A stretch of 64,000 bases of DNA from Thermodesulfobium narugense DSM 14796 (GTDB taxonomy: Bacteria > Thermodesulfobiota > Thermodesulfobiia > Thermodesulfobiales > Thermodesulfobiaceae). Below the pieces are notes generated by a model that did not search any database, was not told where the DNA came from, and was given only the letters and a program-made list of their open reading frames with translations. Position 1 is the first letter of the stretch; each line of letters begins with the position of its first letter. Location of the stretch: positions 1,375,421 through 1,439,420 of the forward strand of contig NC_015499.1 in assembly GCF_000212395.1 (NCBI RefSeq), given 5' to 3'. Below are positions 36,469 through 44,983 of this stretch, piece after piece. The translations under genes and the position numbers were made by a program.

Positions 36469-36756
36469 TTATATTTTAGAAACTCTTAATAAGGTAAACT
36501 TTTGTCTATTGCCCTTTTTATTTCTATAACCCTTTTTTGGTCTATATTTAAAAGCTATCACTGTTCTCTCCTTACCGCTTCCTTCAACGAGTGTCTCAAC
36601 ATTTGAAGTTCTAATTTCTGGTTCTTCATCAAAAACTAGAGCATTTTCAACAACAAACTTTTCACCAACACTTAAACCTTCTATAAAGGGTACCTTAATT
36701 TTATCACCAGGAGCAGCCAAAAATTCTTTGCCCCTAATTTTTAAAACGTAAACCAC
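36469..36756 (-). CDS. rplU: 50S ribosomal protein L21
   Basis: A 95-residue large-subunit protein (GDKIKVPFIEG, VIAFKYRPKKGYRNKKGNRQ). The GTG start follows AAGGAGG. It is the first protein gene of the long operon; a tRNA-Ser gene lies 24 bases upstream on the same strand with no terminator between. Confidence 0.96.
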   Translation of the reverse strand: MVYVLKIRGKEFLAAPGDKIKVPFIEGLSVGEKFVVENALVFDEEPEIRTSNVETLVEGSGKERTVIAFKYRPKKGYRNKKGNRQKFTLLRVSKI

Positions 36757-36780
36757 TATTTATTCCTCCTTAAAAAAATA

Positions 36781-36872
36781 TGGCGGAGAGAGAGGGATTC
36801 GAACCCTCGAAGCAGTTTTAGCCGCTTACTCCCTTAGCAGGGGAGCGCCTTCGACCTCTCGGCCATCTCTCC
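36781..36872 (-). tRNA. tRNA-Ser (anticodon GCT)
   Basis: On the minus strand a 92-base class II tRNA folds with a 7-bp acceptor stem (GGAGAGA/TCTCTCC), an anticodon stem CTCCC/GGGAG enclosing loop CTGCTAA (anticodon GCT, decoding AGC/AGU), a long variable arm, a TTCGAATC T-loop and an encoded 3' CCA. It lies at the head of the rplU operon, 24 bases before the rplU start. Confidence 0.97.
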
Positions 36873-36884
36873 ATCAGCAGGAAA

Positions 36885-36912
36885 ATTATAACAAAAAAAC
36901 AAACTTTTGCAA
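36885..36912 (-). promoter_or_regulatory. Promoter of tRNA-Ser and the rplU-to-accA operon
   Basis: On the minus strand -35 TTGCAA (36907-36912), a 16-base spacer and a perfect -10 TATAAT (36885-36890). Transcription would start about five bases before the tRNA 5' end. No other promoter was recognised in the 24 bases between the tRNA and rplU. Confidence 0.75.
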
Positions 36913-36998
36913 ATGACTTAGTGTGGTATTATATCACATTTTTTAAAATCTTATTTTAATATTTATGTAGATAAAACTATATTAACAAGAAACTAAAA

Positions 36999-37028
36999 GC
37001 GCGCAACCATAAAAATATAGCTGCGCGC
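36999..37028 (-). terminator. Terminator after the small ferredoxin gene
   Basis: A 7-bp all-GC-rich stem, GCGCGCA (36999-37005) with TGCGCGC (37022-37028), separated by 16 bases and followed on the minus strand by UUUUAGUUU. It lies 13 bases past the ferredoxin stop. Confidence 0.7.
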
Positions 37029-37040
37029 ATATAATAATTT

Positions 37041-37229
37041 TTAGAGCTCAGTTACCGTAACTGCACCAGTTGGGCAAACCGAAACGCAAGTCATGCACCC
37101 TACACAATCATCTGCCCTTGTTGGCTGAGACTTGCCGTTGACCATGTCAAAAACCTGATTTGGGCAATTATCTGCGCATGCACCATCTCCGTTACAAGTA
37201 TCCTGATCTACTTTTACTACATAAACCAT
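37041..37229 (-). CDS. Small ferredoxin ([4Fe-4S] type)
   Basis: 62 residues with two cysteine sets. The C-terminal one is a standard 4Fe-4S motif (CVGCMTCVSVCP). The N-terminal one reads CNGDGACADNCP, with five residues between its first two cysteines, so it may hold a 3Fe-4S or altered 4Fe-4S cluster. It stands alone between the dsr terminator and its own terminator, with its own promoter, so it is expressed apart from the dsr operon. It may serve as electron carrier for sulfite reduction or for the Hdr complex. Confidence 0.9.
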   Translation of the reverse strand: MVYVVKVDQDTCNGDGACADNCPNQVFDMVNGKSQPTRADDCVGCMTCVSVCPTGAVTVTEL

Positions 37230-37246
37230 GAAAATTACCTCCTTCG

Positions 37247-37275
37247 AATATATTAAACGAAATACATTTTATCAA
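37247..37275 (-). promoter_or_regulatory. Promoter of the small ferredoxin gene
   Basis: On the minus strand -35 TTGATA (37270-37275), a 17-base spacer and -10 TATATT (37247-37252), directly after the dsr terminator and just before GGAGG and the ATG at 37229. The leader would be very short. Confidence 0.7.
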
Positions 37276-37291
37276 ATTTAAATAAATAAAT

Positions 37292-37322
37292 AAATACCTC
37301 CCTCTGGTTGAGGGAGGTATTT
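37292..37322 (-). terminator. Terminator of the dsr operon
   Basis: A perfect 13-bp stem (37292-37304 with 37310-37322) and a 5-base loop, followed on the minus strand by a UUAUUUAUUU-type tail. It is 15 bases past the dsrD stop and separates the dsr operon from the ferredoxin gene. Confidence 0.9.
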
Positions 37323-37336
37323 GAATTTAACGTTAA

Positions 37337-37570
37337 TTATTTAGGCGTATAGTGCCAATTCGGATCGTTGTGATACTCATCCTTAAGGACTACAAATGAA
37401 GTAGTCACGTAAATGTATTCAACTATCCCTTCATTAGCCAATTCAGCAATAGCAGCATCTACAGCCTTTTTGTCTTCACCAATTTTCTCAGCAATTTGCC
37501 TATTTTTTGCCTGCTTAACAGTTTTCAAATAATCACATATCTTAATCTTGATCGATGGATCAGCAGCCAT
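37337..37570 (-). CDS. dsrD: Dissimilatory sulfite reductase accessory protein DsrD
   Basis: A 77-residue winged-helix protein found with dsrAB in sulfate and sulfite reducers. In Archaeoglobus it has been shown to stimulate sulfite reduction by DsrAB. Family hallmarks are the KIKICDYLK start, the KNRQIAEKIGEDKK helix-turn-helix region and the aromatic tail (NDPNWHYTPK). It is the last gene of the dsr operon, after dsrB. Its presence indicates a reductive rather than sulfur-oxidising Dsr pathway. Confidence 0.95.
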   Translation of the reverse strand: MAADPSIKIKICDYLKTVKQAKNRQIAEKIGEDKKAVDAAIAELANEGIVEYIYVTTSFVVLKDEYHNDPNWHYTPK

Positions 37571-37606
37571 CTATTCTCACCGCCTTTATTTTAAGAGCCA
37601 ATTTAA

Positions 37607-38665
37607 TTACCACTTAAATGTAGCAGTGGAGCGGAAGGTTGGAACGGAGAAGATGTAATCGTCAATATGCTTATCGGTAAATGGCAAGCCTGTAACCTTG
37701 AAGAACTTCTCCCAACCAATTCTATTAATCCACTCGCCGTAACGCTCTCCTTCCTTTGCATCCTTTGCATAGACATCTATAAGCAACCTTATAGTCTTAA
37801 CTAAAGTTGGCCACCTTGGAGGTTCATTTGGAATATAAGGAACAGCCAATTTAGAAAACATCGCTGGATGCCTTGCGTCAGAGACTTTACCGCCTACAAA
37901 TATTGCAGCTCCATCGTTCTTTGGATCAAAAATTGGCATTGCAGGACACATAGTATAACAGTTACCACAATACATACACCTTTCATCATTTACTACAACT
38001 GATTTTTTGGCTGGTTCTGGTCTGATTGCCCTTGTTGGGCATGCAGCTACTACGTTTGGTATCTCGCACATCTTAGAGACTTTATCGTCCTGGACTTTTG
38101 GCGGTACTCTATGAACGCCTACTATAGCAACATCAGAGCAATGGACTGCACCGCACATATTTAAGCAGCATGCCAGAGCAAGCCTAAGTCTAGCTGGAAG
38201 TTTCGCTTCCTTATAATACTCATAAACCTCGTCCATGACAGATTTTACTATACCAGACGCATCAATTGCAGGGGTATGGCAGTGAATCCAACCCTGAGTA
38301 TGAAGCATGTTTGAAATGGTGTTTCCTACGCCACCTGGTGTGAACCCCATCGCATGAAGATCTGCCTTGAGGGGTTCAATGTTGGCCTCGTCTTCAATAA
38401 GAAATTCAACTGAGTGTCTGCTGGTAAACCTGAAGAACCCACCGCAATATTTATCAGCAAGATCGCAAAAAGCTCTCAATGTGTCCACGTGCAAAAGCCT
38501 TGGGGTCGCAGCTCTAACCGTATAAAGCTTTTCACCACTTTCCGATACGTGAACTAACGTTCCAGTATCCAAAACTTCGTGGTATTTCCATTTGCCATAA
38601 TTTCTCTTACAAAGATCGGACATCATGTCCAAATATTTTGGTGGTCCAAAATCTGTTTTAACCAT
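37607..38665 (-). CDS. dsrB: Dissimilatory sulfite reductase subunit beta (DsrB)
   Basis: A 352-residue catalytic partner holding the active siroheme. The cluster ligands corresponding to Cys151, Cys188, Cys189 and Cys193 of Desulfovibrio vulgaris DsrB are all present (Cys129, Cys166, Cys167, Cys171; CCLNMC). An inserted ferredoxin domain follows ([18 protein letters not shown], 209-240). The ATG overlaps the dsrA stop by one base. It reduces sulfite, with DsrC taking over the sulfur. Confidence 0.97.
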   Translation of the reverse strand: MVKTDFGPPKYLDMMSDLCKRNYGKWKYHEVLDTGTLVHVSESGEKLYTVRAATPRLLHVDTLRAFCDLADKYCGGFFRFTSRHSVEFLIEDEANIEPLKADLHAMGFTPGGVGNTISNMLHTQGWIHCHTPAIDASGIVKSVMDEVYEYYKEAKLPARLRLALACCLNMCGAVHCSDVAIVGVHRVPPKVQDDKVSKMCEIPNVVAACPTRAIRPEPAKKSVVVNDERCMYCGNCYTMCPAMPIFDPKNDGAAIFVGGKVSDARHPAMFSKLAVPYIPNEPPRWPTLVKTIRLLIDVYAKDAKEGERYGEWINRIGWEKFFKVTGLPFTDKHIDDYIFSVPTFRSTATFKW

Positions 38666-39855
38666 TATTGGTTCACCTCCTCTTTGTCCCAGAAGTAGAA
38701 TGGATTGGTTCGTGGATGCAAGACCATCTGAGGAACAGCAGGAAGCCCTGTCGCCTTCAAGAAGCTTCTCATACCTAATCTGTAAATAAGCTCACCAACT
38801 CTTTCTCTCATCTTCCCATTCTCGTCCCACCATTCCCAGATCTTCTCGAGAAGCTCTGAAACTTCATCGTAAGGAGGCTTCATTTCCATAAATGGGACAA
38901 TAACCCATGACATAAAGGCTGACTGCAAGATTGGAGCATGACCACCAATCAAAATAGTAGCACCTGTTATCTTGCCTTGTCTAAGAGCTTTTGGCATCTT
39001 ATTTATACAGTTGTGGCACCTTACACAGTTGCTATTATCAATTGAAAGAGACTTGGTTACAGGATTATAAGAAATACACTTTGTTGGACACTTATCAACT
39101 ACTTGGCCAATAATGTCAAATCCGGCATTAACATAATTTATTACTTCAGTCCTGTTGATTTGAATATTATCCTTCCAAGTACCAATAATCGAAAAGTCAG
39201 CCCTTGCCTTTGCAGCTACACCGTCATTTGCACAGCCAGATACCTTAATTTTAAACTTATAAGGCCACATTGGTCTGTGAAGCTCGTTTTGATATCTTCT
39301 CGTCAAGGTATCACATATGTCGAGCGTGTCAATGCAAGCCCACTCGCATCTGGCTGGGCCAACGCATGCGCTTGGGGTCCTGAGGTCTGATCCTGAACCT
39401 CCAAGGTCCCAACCTTCATGTGCTAGATCATCTACAACAGGTTGCAACTGATCTGTATGGGTACCAAGCAAAATGATATCGCCCGTTGCGCCATGAAAGT
39501 TTGTCAAGCCGCTTCCACGCTTCTCCCATATGTCAAGGAGTTTCCTTAGCCTATCTGTCTTATAAAACCATCCAGCAGGCTGATTGATTCTCATAGTGTG
39601 AAACTCGGTCAATCCTGGAAATTTCTCTGGAACATCAGAATAACGACCGATTACTCCACCGCCATAACCCGTAACGCCTACAATTCCACCGTGTTTCCAG
39701 TGCGTAATCTTTTCCTCATACGACAGCTCTAACTGACCTAATAGATCATTGCAAGCATCGTTTTTTTCAGCACCCTTTTTGATCTCTTTCACAAAACTCG
39801 GAAAAGGACCGTCAAGAAGCTGATCTAACATTGGTGTTTTTCTTGTTTCTGGCAT
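38665..39855 (-). CDS. dsrA: Dissimilatory sulfite reductase subunit alpha (DsrA), with an altered cluster ligand
   Basis: A 396-residue structural partner of DsrB. The first siroheme-cluster cysteines are in CVGPARC (Cys164, Cys170) and the third is Cys208 (SGCAND). The expected fourth, four residues later (Cys225 in D. vulgaris), is Gly212 here, encoded by GGT at 39220-39222. A ferredoxin domain with CPTKC and CVRCHNC remains. The neighbouring DsrB keeps all its ligands, so the catalytic site should be intact. It starts with ATG after AAGGGGGTG. The dsrA-dsrB overlap of one base ensures equal synthesis. Confidence 0.96.
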   Translation of the reverse strand: MPETRKTPMLDQLLDGPFPSFVKEIKKGAEKNDACNDLLGQLELSYEEKITHWKHGGIVGVTGYGGGVIGRYSDVPEKFPGLTEFHTMRINQPAGWFYKTDRLRKLLDIWEKRGSGLTNFHGATGDIILLGTHTDQLQPVVDDLAHEGWDLGGSGSDLRTPSACVGPARCEWACIDTLDICDTLTRRYQNELHRPMWPYKFKIKVSGCANDGVAAKARADFSIIGTWKDNIQINRTEVINYVNAGFDIIGQVVDKCPTKCISYNPVTKSLSIDNSNCVRCHNCINKMPKALRQGKITGATILIGGHAPILQSAFMSWVIVPFMEMKPPYDEVSELLEKIWEWWDENGKMRERVGELIYRLGMRSFLKATGLPAVPQMVLHPRTNPFYFWDKEEVNQ

Positions 39856-39928
39856 TTAATCAGTACACCCCCTTAAGGTGAAATAAATTTTGTTTAAAAA
39901 AATGGGTAAGCTTATCACCTCCCCTGAA

Positions 39929-40246
39929 TTAAACACATCCTGTTGGTTTGGGTAATCCTGCAATTTTACAAGCACCCTTTGCAGGACCAGTTGGGAACAA
40001 CTCATAAATCTTCTTGAGGTCCACTCCGTTATCCTTACAGAGCTTTCTGACCATTGGAGCAATCTGGTATTTCTTAAAATAGTCGTGCAAATAATTTACT
40101 ATCTTCCAGTGCTCCTCCGTCAACTCTTCTACCTGCTCGGTTTTCGCAAGATAACGGGCTACATCCTCGTTCCACTGTTCTGGATCCTGGATGAAACCGT
40201 CCTCATCAACCTCTAATTGTTTACCATTAACTTCGATAAATGGCAT
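39929..40246 (-). CDS. dsrC: DsrC, sulfur-carrier protein of dissimilatory sulfite reduction
   Basis: A 105-residue protein whose flexible C-terminal arm (GACKIAGLPKPTGCV) carries two cysteines, Cys93 and Cys104, with ten residues between them, the signature of true DsrC as opposed to TusE. It takes sulfur from DsrAB as a trisulfide that is then reduced by DsrMK. It lies upstream of dsrA and downstream of dsrK in the same operon, with GGAGGTG before its ATG. Confidence 0.97.
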   Translation of the reverse strand: MPFIEVNGKQLEVDEDGFIQDPEQWNEDVARYLAKTEQVEELTEEHWKIVNYLHDYFKKYQIAPMVRKLCKDNGVDLKKIYELFPTGPAKGACKIAGLPKPTGCV

Positions 40247-40292
40247 AATCTAACACCTCCAAAATTTATTTTCAAAGTAAGATACAAGCATC

Positions 40293-41798
40293 TTATGACT
40301 TAGCATATTTACTCTCAGGAAAGGGGAAATCTACAATTGCATCGCCTACTAGGTCAACTAAACCTTTAATCTTTACATGATCAAGTTCACTTTTATATCC
40401 GTCATGAACTATAAAGGTATTATGCGCTTTTCCAATAGAACATATTACGACAGCTATATCTGGATTTACTGATTTATACTGTTCAGCTTTATTTTTTGAA
40501 AGCGCAATTCTTAGTTTTATGCTTTCAGGGTCATCCCACAATATTCCTGTTCCACCTCCACAACACCAGTTCATCTCTCTGTTTGGGGTCATCTCAACAA
40601 ACGATCCCTCAGGTAATATCTTTGAAAGAACATACCGGGGCTCTTCTATAAGACCACCTGCCCTAGCATTGTTGCATGAGTCGTGAAGCGTCACCCTCAT
40701 TCCTTCATACCTGGACGGATCTACTTTTATAATCCCATTATCTAACAACTCAATTAACTTGTGAACAAGGTGTACATAGTGGAACTTTTTATCAACCCAC
40801 TCTCCGTTTACAGTCTTAGTCATCATCTTCCATGTTCTCCAACCGTGAGCGCATTCGCCTAGAACAACTTCTTTACAATCTTTCATCTTAAAGGTCTGAT
40901 CTATTAGGCGCTTGTTCAACATTCTCATTGTGTTCTCGTGTAAAAACAAGCCGAAGTTACCCGTTTCTATAATATCGCTTGAAATCGTCCACCTTATTCC
41001 TGCAGCGTGCATTACCTTTGCCACACCCATCATAGTATCGGGATAAGCAAAAAAGTCTGCAGAAGAAGGGTTATAAAGTAGTTCAGCATCCCAATCATCA
41101 ACTGGAATCTTTATGTCCACTCCTGTTTCCTCTTTAAGTTCTTCTTCGAGAAATTCCACGGTATCCATAAGGCCTGGCTTAGTAATAACCATATGGTTAC
41201 CAGTCTTCCACATAGAAGTTAAAACGCTCCAGTGAAATTGAGATACAAAGCCACATTGAACAAGTATCTCTCTACCATATCTTGTAATTTCAGCAGTATC
41301 AATGCCCATAGGACAATAATATGAACACCTTCTACACTGAGAACACTGATAAAAATAATAATACATTTCTTTTAAGCCATCTAATGTAACTCTTTCTGCT
41401 CCTACAATAGGTCCAAGAATTGCGCCCTGAGTAGTAAAGTATTTTTTGTAATACCTCCTCAAGAGATCTGCTCTCATAACGGGTATATTTCTAAGCTCAC
41501 CTGTCCCTTGATAGGTGTGGCAGGCGTTAACACATGCTCCACACTTTACACAACTCTCCATATAAACCTTTAGCTGTCTGTGCTCGGACAAAACTCGAGC
41601 AAAAGCGCTCACAAAGCGAGATTCTAATTCCGTTTCATCAAAAGGTTTGTCCAATGGCTCAAGAGGATAAATCTTTGGAGCTAAAAATGGCACTAAATGC
41701 TTCTCACCCTTATCCATAGTCTGGACTGTTTTTAATCTTTCATCTTCCCACCATCTCTGAGGGAATCTTCCCTTCTCTATATTTCTATCAAAGTTCAT
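40293..41798 (-). CDS. dsrK: DsrK, catalytic Fe-S subunit of the DsrMK membrane complex
   Basis: A 501-residue cytoplasmic protein related to HdrD. It has two 4Fe-4S motifs, CVKCGACVNAC (83-93) and CSQCRRCSYYCP (about 152-163). The CCG-type region that holds the catalytic cluster is at the C-terminus (HDSCNNARAGG, MNWCCGGGTG). It takes electrons from DsrM and reduces the DsrC trisulfide. It follows dsrM by three bases. The paralogue at 1-998 shows a second such module. Confidence 0.95.
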   Translation of the reverse strand: MNFDRNIEKGRFPQRWWEDERLKTVQTMDKGEKHLVPFLAPKIYPLEPLDKPFDETELESRFVSAFARVLSEHRQLKVYMESCVKCGACVNACHTYQGTGELRNIPVMRADLLRRYYKKYFTTQGAILGPIVGAERVTLDGLKEMYYYFYQCSQCRRCSYYCPMGIDTAEITRYGREILVQCGFVSQFHWSVLTSMWKTGNHMVITKPGLMDTVEFLEEELKEETGVDIKIPVDDWDAELLYNPSSADFFAYPDTMMGVAKVMHAAGIRWTISSDIIETGNFGLFLHENTMRMLNKRLIDQTFKMKDCKEVVLGECAHGWRTWKMMTKTVNGEWVDKKFHYVHLVHKLIELLDNGIIKVDPSRYEGMRVTLHDSCNNARAGGLIEEPRYVLSKILPEGSFVEMTPNREMNWCCGGGTGILWDDPESIKLRIALSKNKAEQYKSVNPDIAVVICSIGKAHNTFIVHDGYKSELDHVKIKGLVDLVGDAIVDFPFPESKYAKS

Positions 41799-41801
41799 GC
41801 T

Positions 41802-42611
41802 CTATTTTCCTCCCTTCCATTCGCAAACCTTGCTTCTCCAGTCAAAAACCATAACTTTTCTAGGATCGTAGTTGGTTATCATCCAACGAGCGAAGAATAT
41901 GCCACATGAGTGCATAAGTTTACTAAAAGGAAAGTAAATAAGCAAGGTTTCTACGAGGAATAGATGCCAAGTAAAGATAGGGTTATCAGGAAGGGGCACA
42001 GGATGTAATGTAAAAAGACCCATTATCCATCTCTGTGCTACGTCATACTCTACTCCATAAGTAGGGTTAAATCTCATAAAGTTACCCATACAGGAAATGC
42101 CCAAAATTAACAAAACGATCAAGTAATCAATACCATCTGACATTACCCTAACAATGGGGTTAAAAAATCTTCTGAGCAAGAGATAGATCAAACTCAAACT
42201 AAGAAATATACCAGAGATGGTACCCAAAAACTCAGACATATGCAAGCTCGTTTCAGGACTTACTCCTAAAATTGTGAACTGATGTCCAAGCGTTCCGATT
42301 CCTACAATATGACCCACTATAATAAGCGCAAACGATACGTGAAATATCCATCCTCCAACCCATAAATCTGTCCATTTTCCCGTATAAACGGTTGCATTAT
42401 AAATTTTTAAAAGAATCGGTCGAAACAAAAAAGTATCAAGAAGAACCTTTATAAAAGCTCCCTCTGCGGTCTTTGGTGCTGGAAAATCCGTCAAAGGATA
42501 TACTACGGGAGCCTTCATCCACCTATAAACTTGAAGTGGAACCCCCACAAAAAATACAACAATTGCTAAATAAGAAAAAACATTACCGACTAAGAAAGAG
42601 AACCAATCCAA
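41802..42611 (-). CDS. dsrM: DsrM, membrane cytochrome b subunit
   Basis: A 269-residue membrane protein of the NarI/HdrE type with five or six helices. Histidines in the helices (His91, His101, His124 and others near 215-235) could bind b hemes. It oxidises menaquinol and feeds DsrK. There is no dsrJOP in the operon, as in many Gram-positive and deep-branching sulfate reducers, so only the minimal DsrMK complex is made. The start is TTG at 42611 after AGGGGTGAG. A canonical promoter lies upstream. Confidence 0.93.
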   Translation of the reverse strand: MDWFSFLVGNVFSYLAIVVFFVGVPLQVYRWMKAPVVYPLTDFPAPKTAEGAFIKVLLDTFLFRPILLKIYNATVYTGKWTDLWVGGWIFHVSFALIIVGHIVGIGTLGHQFTILGVSPETSLHMSEFLGTISGIFLSLSLIYLLLRRFFNPIVRVMSDGIDYLIVLLILGISCMGNFMRFNPTYGVEYDVAQRWIMGLFTLHPVPLPDNPIFTWHLFLVETLLIYFPFSKLMHSCGIFFARWMITNYDPRKVMVFDWRSKVCEWKGGK

Positions 42612-42668
42612 TAGACACTCACCCCTTCATTCAAAATTTTCACCCCATGGGTTATCACTATTATTTAA

Positions 42669-42697
42669 ACTATAACAAAATTTATTAGAATTAACAA
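42669..42697 (-). promoter_or_regulatory. Promoter of the dsrMKCABD operon
   Basis: On the minus strand -35 TTGTTA (42692-42697), a 17-base spacer and -10 TATAGT (42669-42674). The predicted leader is about 50 bases and includes an 8-base palindrome, CCCATGGG, before dsrM. No other regulatory element is recognised. Confidence 0.7.
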
Positions 42698-42769
42698 GCA
42701 AAACTTATATAACTATTAATAAAATCATATTATATTTCCATAAAAAAGACTTATTAAATAATAAATGAT

Positions 42770-43510
42770 TTATATATTTCGTTGTTTTTTCATTTCTTCT
42801 TCAAGAAGCAATCTTGCCCAGGAAGCCATGTGCTGATGCATTACTTTCCAATTGTTATACCCTTGATAAAGCCAATTTTTTATTTTTATCCTTTCGCTAT
42901 CCTTGCTATATGGGCACTCTGATTCCACAGGATTTATACCTTGAATCTTCTTTGAAAGTATCCTAATATGCTCTTCCTCAACTAAGAGAAGTGGCCTAAT
43001 TAGGTAAATATCCCTTCTTGACAAATATTTAATTGGCACAAGAACATTGGGTCTTCCATTCATAGCTATTGTCATTACTATTCCTTCTAAGAGATCGTCA
43101 AGATGATGGCCTAAAGCTAAATGTGTAGCCCCCATAATTTTTGCACCGTCTACTAATGCACCTCGTCTAAGGTGAGAACAAATGGCACAAGGAGATTCAC
43201 TTTTTGACAGGGAACTATATATATAAGATTTCCTCTCTATATATGGTATTCCATTTAAAATCAGATAATCTTTAATTTTATCGTAGCTAAAGCCAGGAAA
43301 TCCCTGATCAACAAGGACTGCACAAAGCTTATACTTTTCCTTTCGATGTCTTAAAACTTCGTTTAGAGCCCAAAGCGTTATTAAACTATCTTTACCTCCA
43401 GATAAACCAACAGCAAGAGTAGTATTATTTGGAAGTATTGAATACTTATAATCAAGCTCCAATATTTTATTAAGAGTTCTTTTAATCAGTCCCAATAATA
43501 ATACCACCAC
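42770..43510 (-). CDS. ttcA: TtcA-family tRNA thiolase (2-thiocytidine)
   Basis: A 246-residue PP-loop ATPase (SGGKDS, 37-42) with the 4Fe-4S-binding cysteines of the TtcA group (PCAICSHLRRG, Cys108 and Cys111, and a third in ESECPY near 200). It probably introduces sulfur at tRNA position C32 or a related site. It overlaps mnmA by 29 bases. The first residues may not be translated, since a TTG a few codons in has a better ribosome site (GGTGGTGG). Confidence 0.85.
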   Translation of the reverse strand: MVVLLLGLIKRTLNKILELDYKYSILPNNTTLAVGLSGGKDSLITLWALNEVLRHRKEKYKLCAVLVDQGFPGFSYDKIKDYLILNGIPYIERKSYIYSSLSKSESPCAICSHLRRGALVDGAKIMGATHLALGHHLDDLLEGIVMTIAMNGRPNVLVPIKYLSRRDIYLIRPLLLVEEEHIRILSKKIQGINPVESECPYSKDSERIKIKNWLYQGYNNWKVMHQHMASWARLLLEEEMKKQRNI

Positions 43511-44495
43511 CTAGTAGTTCTCTATTATCTAAAGAATAAAATGATGCAATCTGACCCGGAGTTGGAGCAAAGACCTTTTCATGAAAGCTTACATGCAATT
43601 TATTTTCGTTAAATTGTATATCACAGATAACAGGTTTTGCCTGATATCTTATCTGCACCAAACATCTATCTGGAAGCTCGTTAAAAAAATTAAGATCAGT
43701 TACAATTATTGAACTTTTGTAGCAAAACTCCCTTGTATTCAAGTAAACCTCATTTTTTTCGTGGTTTAAGCTCTCTACATAAAGCTTTACTGGTTCTTTG
43801 TGACCAAGTCCCCTACTTTCTCCAATTGTATAAAGATATGAGCCCAAATGATTTGCAACTACCTTGTCTTTATACAAAAATTTACCAACTTTTACTCCGC
43901 ATATATCTTGAATTAACTTTTTATATCCTTTTTTTACAAAACACAGGTCTTGACTAGATGAAATATCTTTCCAAAATGAATATTTCTCTTGCATAACCTT
44001 TTTTACATATTTCTTTGTAAAATCCCCTAGCGGAAAAATAGCGTTTTTAAGATAGATCGAAGGAACTAAAGCCAAAAAATAGCTTTGGTCCTTTTTTTCA
44101 TCAAAACCTCTAAAAATTCTAGTTATATCATCATGAAAAATTTTTACATAGTGACCTGTAGAAATATAGTCATAATTAAAGTCAGATCTTATCTTTTCCA
44201 AAATTCTAAACTTTATCTTCATATTGCAAAAAGCACAAGGATTTGGGGTATATCCCAAGAGAGTCATATTAATTGATCTGTCAACAACTTCCTTTTTAAA
44301 TTCTTTTATTGCATCGTAAAATTCAAATTTTACCCCCAAAAGTTCACCTAACATTTTTGCTCGAAAGAAGGTTTCATGATTATCAAAGAGCTTGATATAC
44401 AAACAAATTACATCAAATCCGCTGTTTCTAAGTAAGAAAGCGGTATAGAAGCTATCTATACCGCCACTAATTCCAACGATTACTCTTTTATTCAA
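43482..44495 (-). CDS. mnmA: MnmA tRNA-specific 2-thiouridylase, three-cysteine type
   Basis: A 337-residue enzyme making 2-thiouridine at wobble position 34 of Lys, Glu and Gln tRNAs. PP-loop GISGGIDS (8-15), GHYVKI and DQSYFL are typical. The cysteines are Cys87 and Cys90 (NPCAFCN) and Cys185 (DLCFV). E. coli has Asp where Cys87 stands. The C-x2-C plus C pattern suggests an Fe-S-cluster-dependent version rather than the persulfide-only one. It is a little shorter than the usual 360-370 residues. It overlaps ttcA and is followed upstream by trxA. Confidence 0.93.
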   Translation of the reverse strand: MNKRVIVGISGGIDSFYTAFLLRNSGFDVICLYIKLFDNHETFFRAKMLGELLGVKFEFYDAIKEFKKEVVDRSINMTLLGYTPNPCAFCNMKIKFRILEKIRSDFNYDYISTGHYVKIFHDDITRIFRGFDEKKDQSYFLALVPSIYLKNAIFPLGDFTKKYVKKVMQEKYSFWKDISSSQDLCFVKKGYKKLIQDICGVKVGKFLYKDKVVANHLGSYLYTIGESRGLGHKEPVKLYVESLNHEKNEVYLNTREFCYKSSIIVTDLNFFNELPDRCLVQIRYQAKPVICDIQFNENKLHVSFHEKVFAPTPGQIASFYSLDNRELLGGGIIIGTD

Positions 44496-44518
44496 TTTTC
44501 AAAAAACGATAAATTAAA

Positions 44519-44830
44519 CTAAGCTAAAAAAGGTGAGATTTCTCTTGTTATTTTTTCTTTTGCCACTGCACCAACAATTCTCTTTTGTTCTTCTCCGTCT
44601 TTATACAAAATTAATGTTGGAATACTCACAATCCTAAGACTTTGCGCAAGCGCTCTATCATTATCAACATTAACTTTACATATTTTTAGTTTTCCAGCAT
44701 ACTCTTTGTCCAATTCTTCCAGAATAGGTGCTATCATCCTACAAGGTCCACACCACGGCGCCCAAAAGTCTATCAAAGTAATTCCACTTGATATCTCATC
44801 CTTAAAGTTTAATTCGTTTAGTTCCTTCAT
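44519..44830 (-). CDS. trxA: Thioredoxin
   Basis: A 103-residue disulfide reductase with the standard active site WAPWCGPCRM and cis-proline region (VSIPTLILYKDG). ATG at 44830 (AAGGAGTG six bases before) is better than the upstream GTG. It lies 23 bases before mnmA on the same strand, so it may be co-expressed with the tRNA thiolation genes. Confidence 0.96.
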   Translation of the reverse strand: MKELNELNFKDEISSGITLIDFWAPWCGPCRMIAPILEELDKEYAGKLKICKVNVDNDRALAQSLRIVSIPTLILYKDGEEQKRIVGAVAKEKITREISPFLA

Positions 44831-44923
44831 ATTTATCACTCCTTATAAAAAATTGACATGTTTTAAGAAATATAAAAATTATCTTCAAAAATATACATAA
44901 TATATTAAACTAAATTTATATTT

Positions 44924-44952
44924 TAGACAATTATTAATAAAGATGTTAATAT
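44924..44952 (+). promoter_or_regulatory. Likely promoter of metE
   Basis: TAGACA (44924-44929), a 17-base spacer and TAATAT (44947-44952). The leader would be about 25 bases with AAGGAG, too short for a SAM or cobalamin riboswitch, and none was found in the 150-base gap. Confidence 0.5.
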
Positions 44953-44983
44953 TTATCAATTGCTTTGGAAGGAGTGAGGTTAT

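Noticed and set aside
39856-40062. 68-codon frame overlapping dsrC on the same strand
   Set aside because: It is the dsrC sequence read in another frame; dsrC itself is unmistakable.
44840-44983. SAM or cobalamin riboswitch upstream of metE
   Set aside because: The gap is only about 145 bases, the likely leader about 25, and no conserved core sequence of either class is present.
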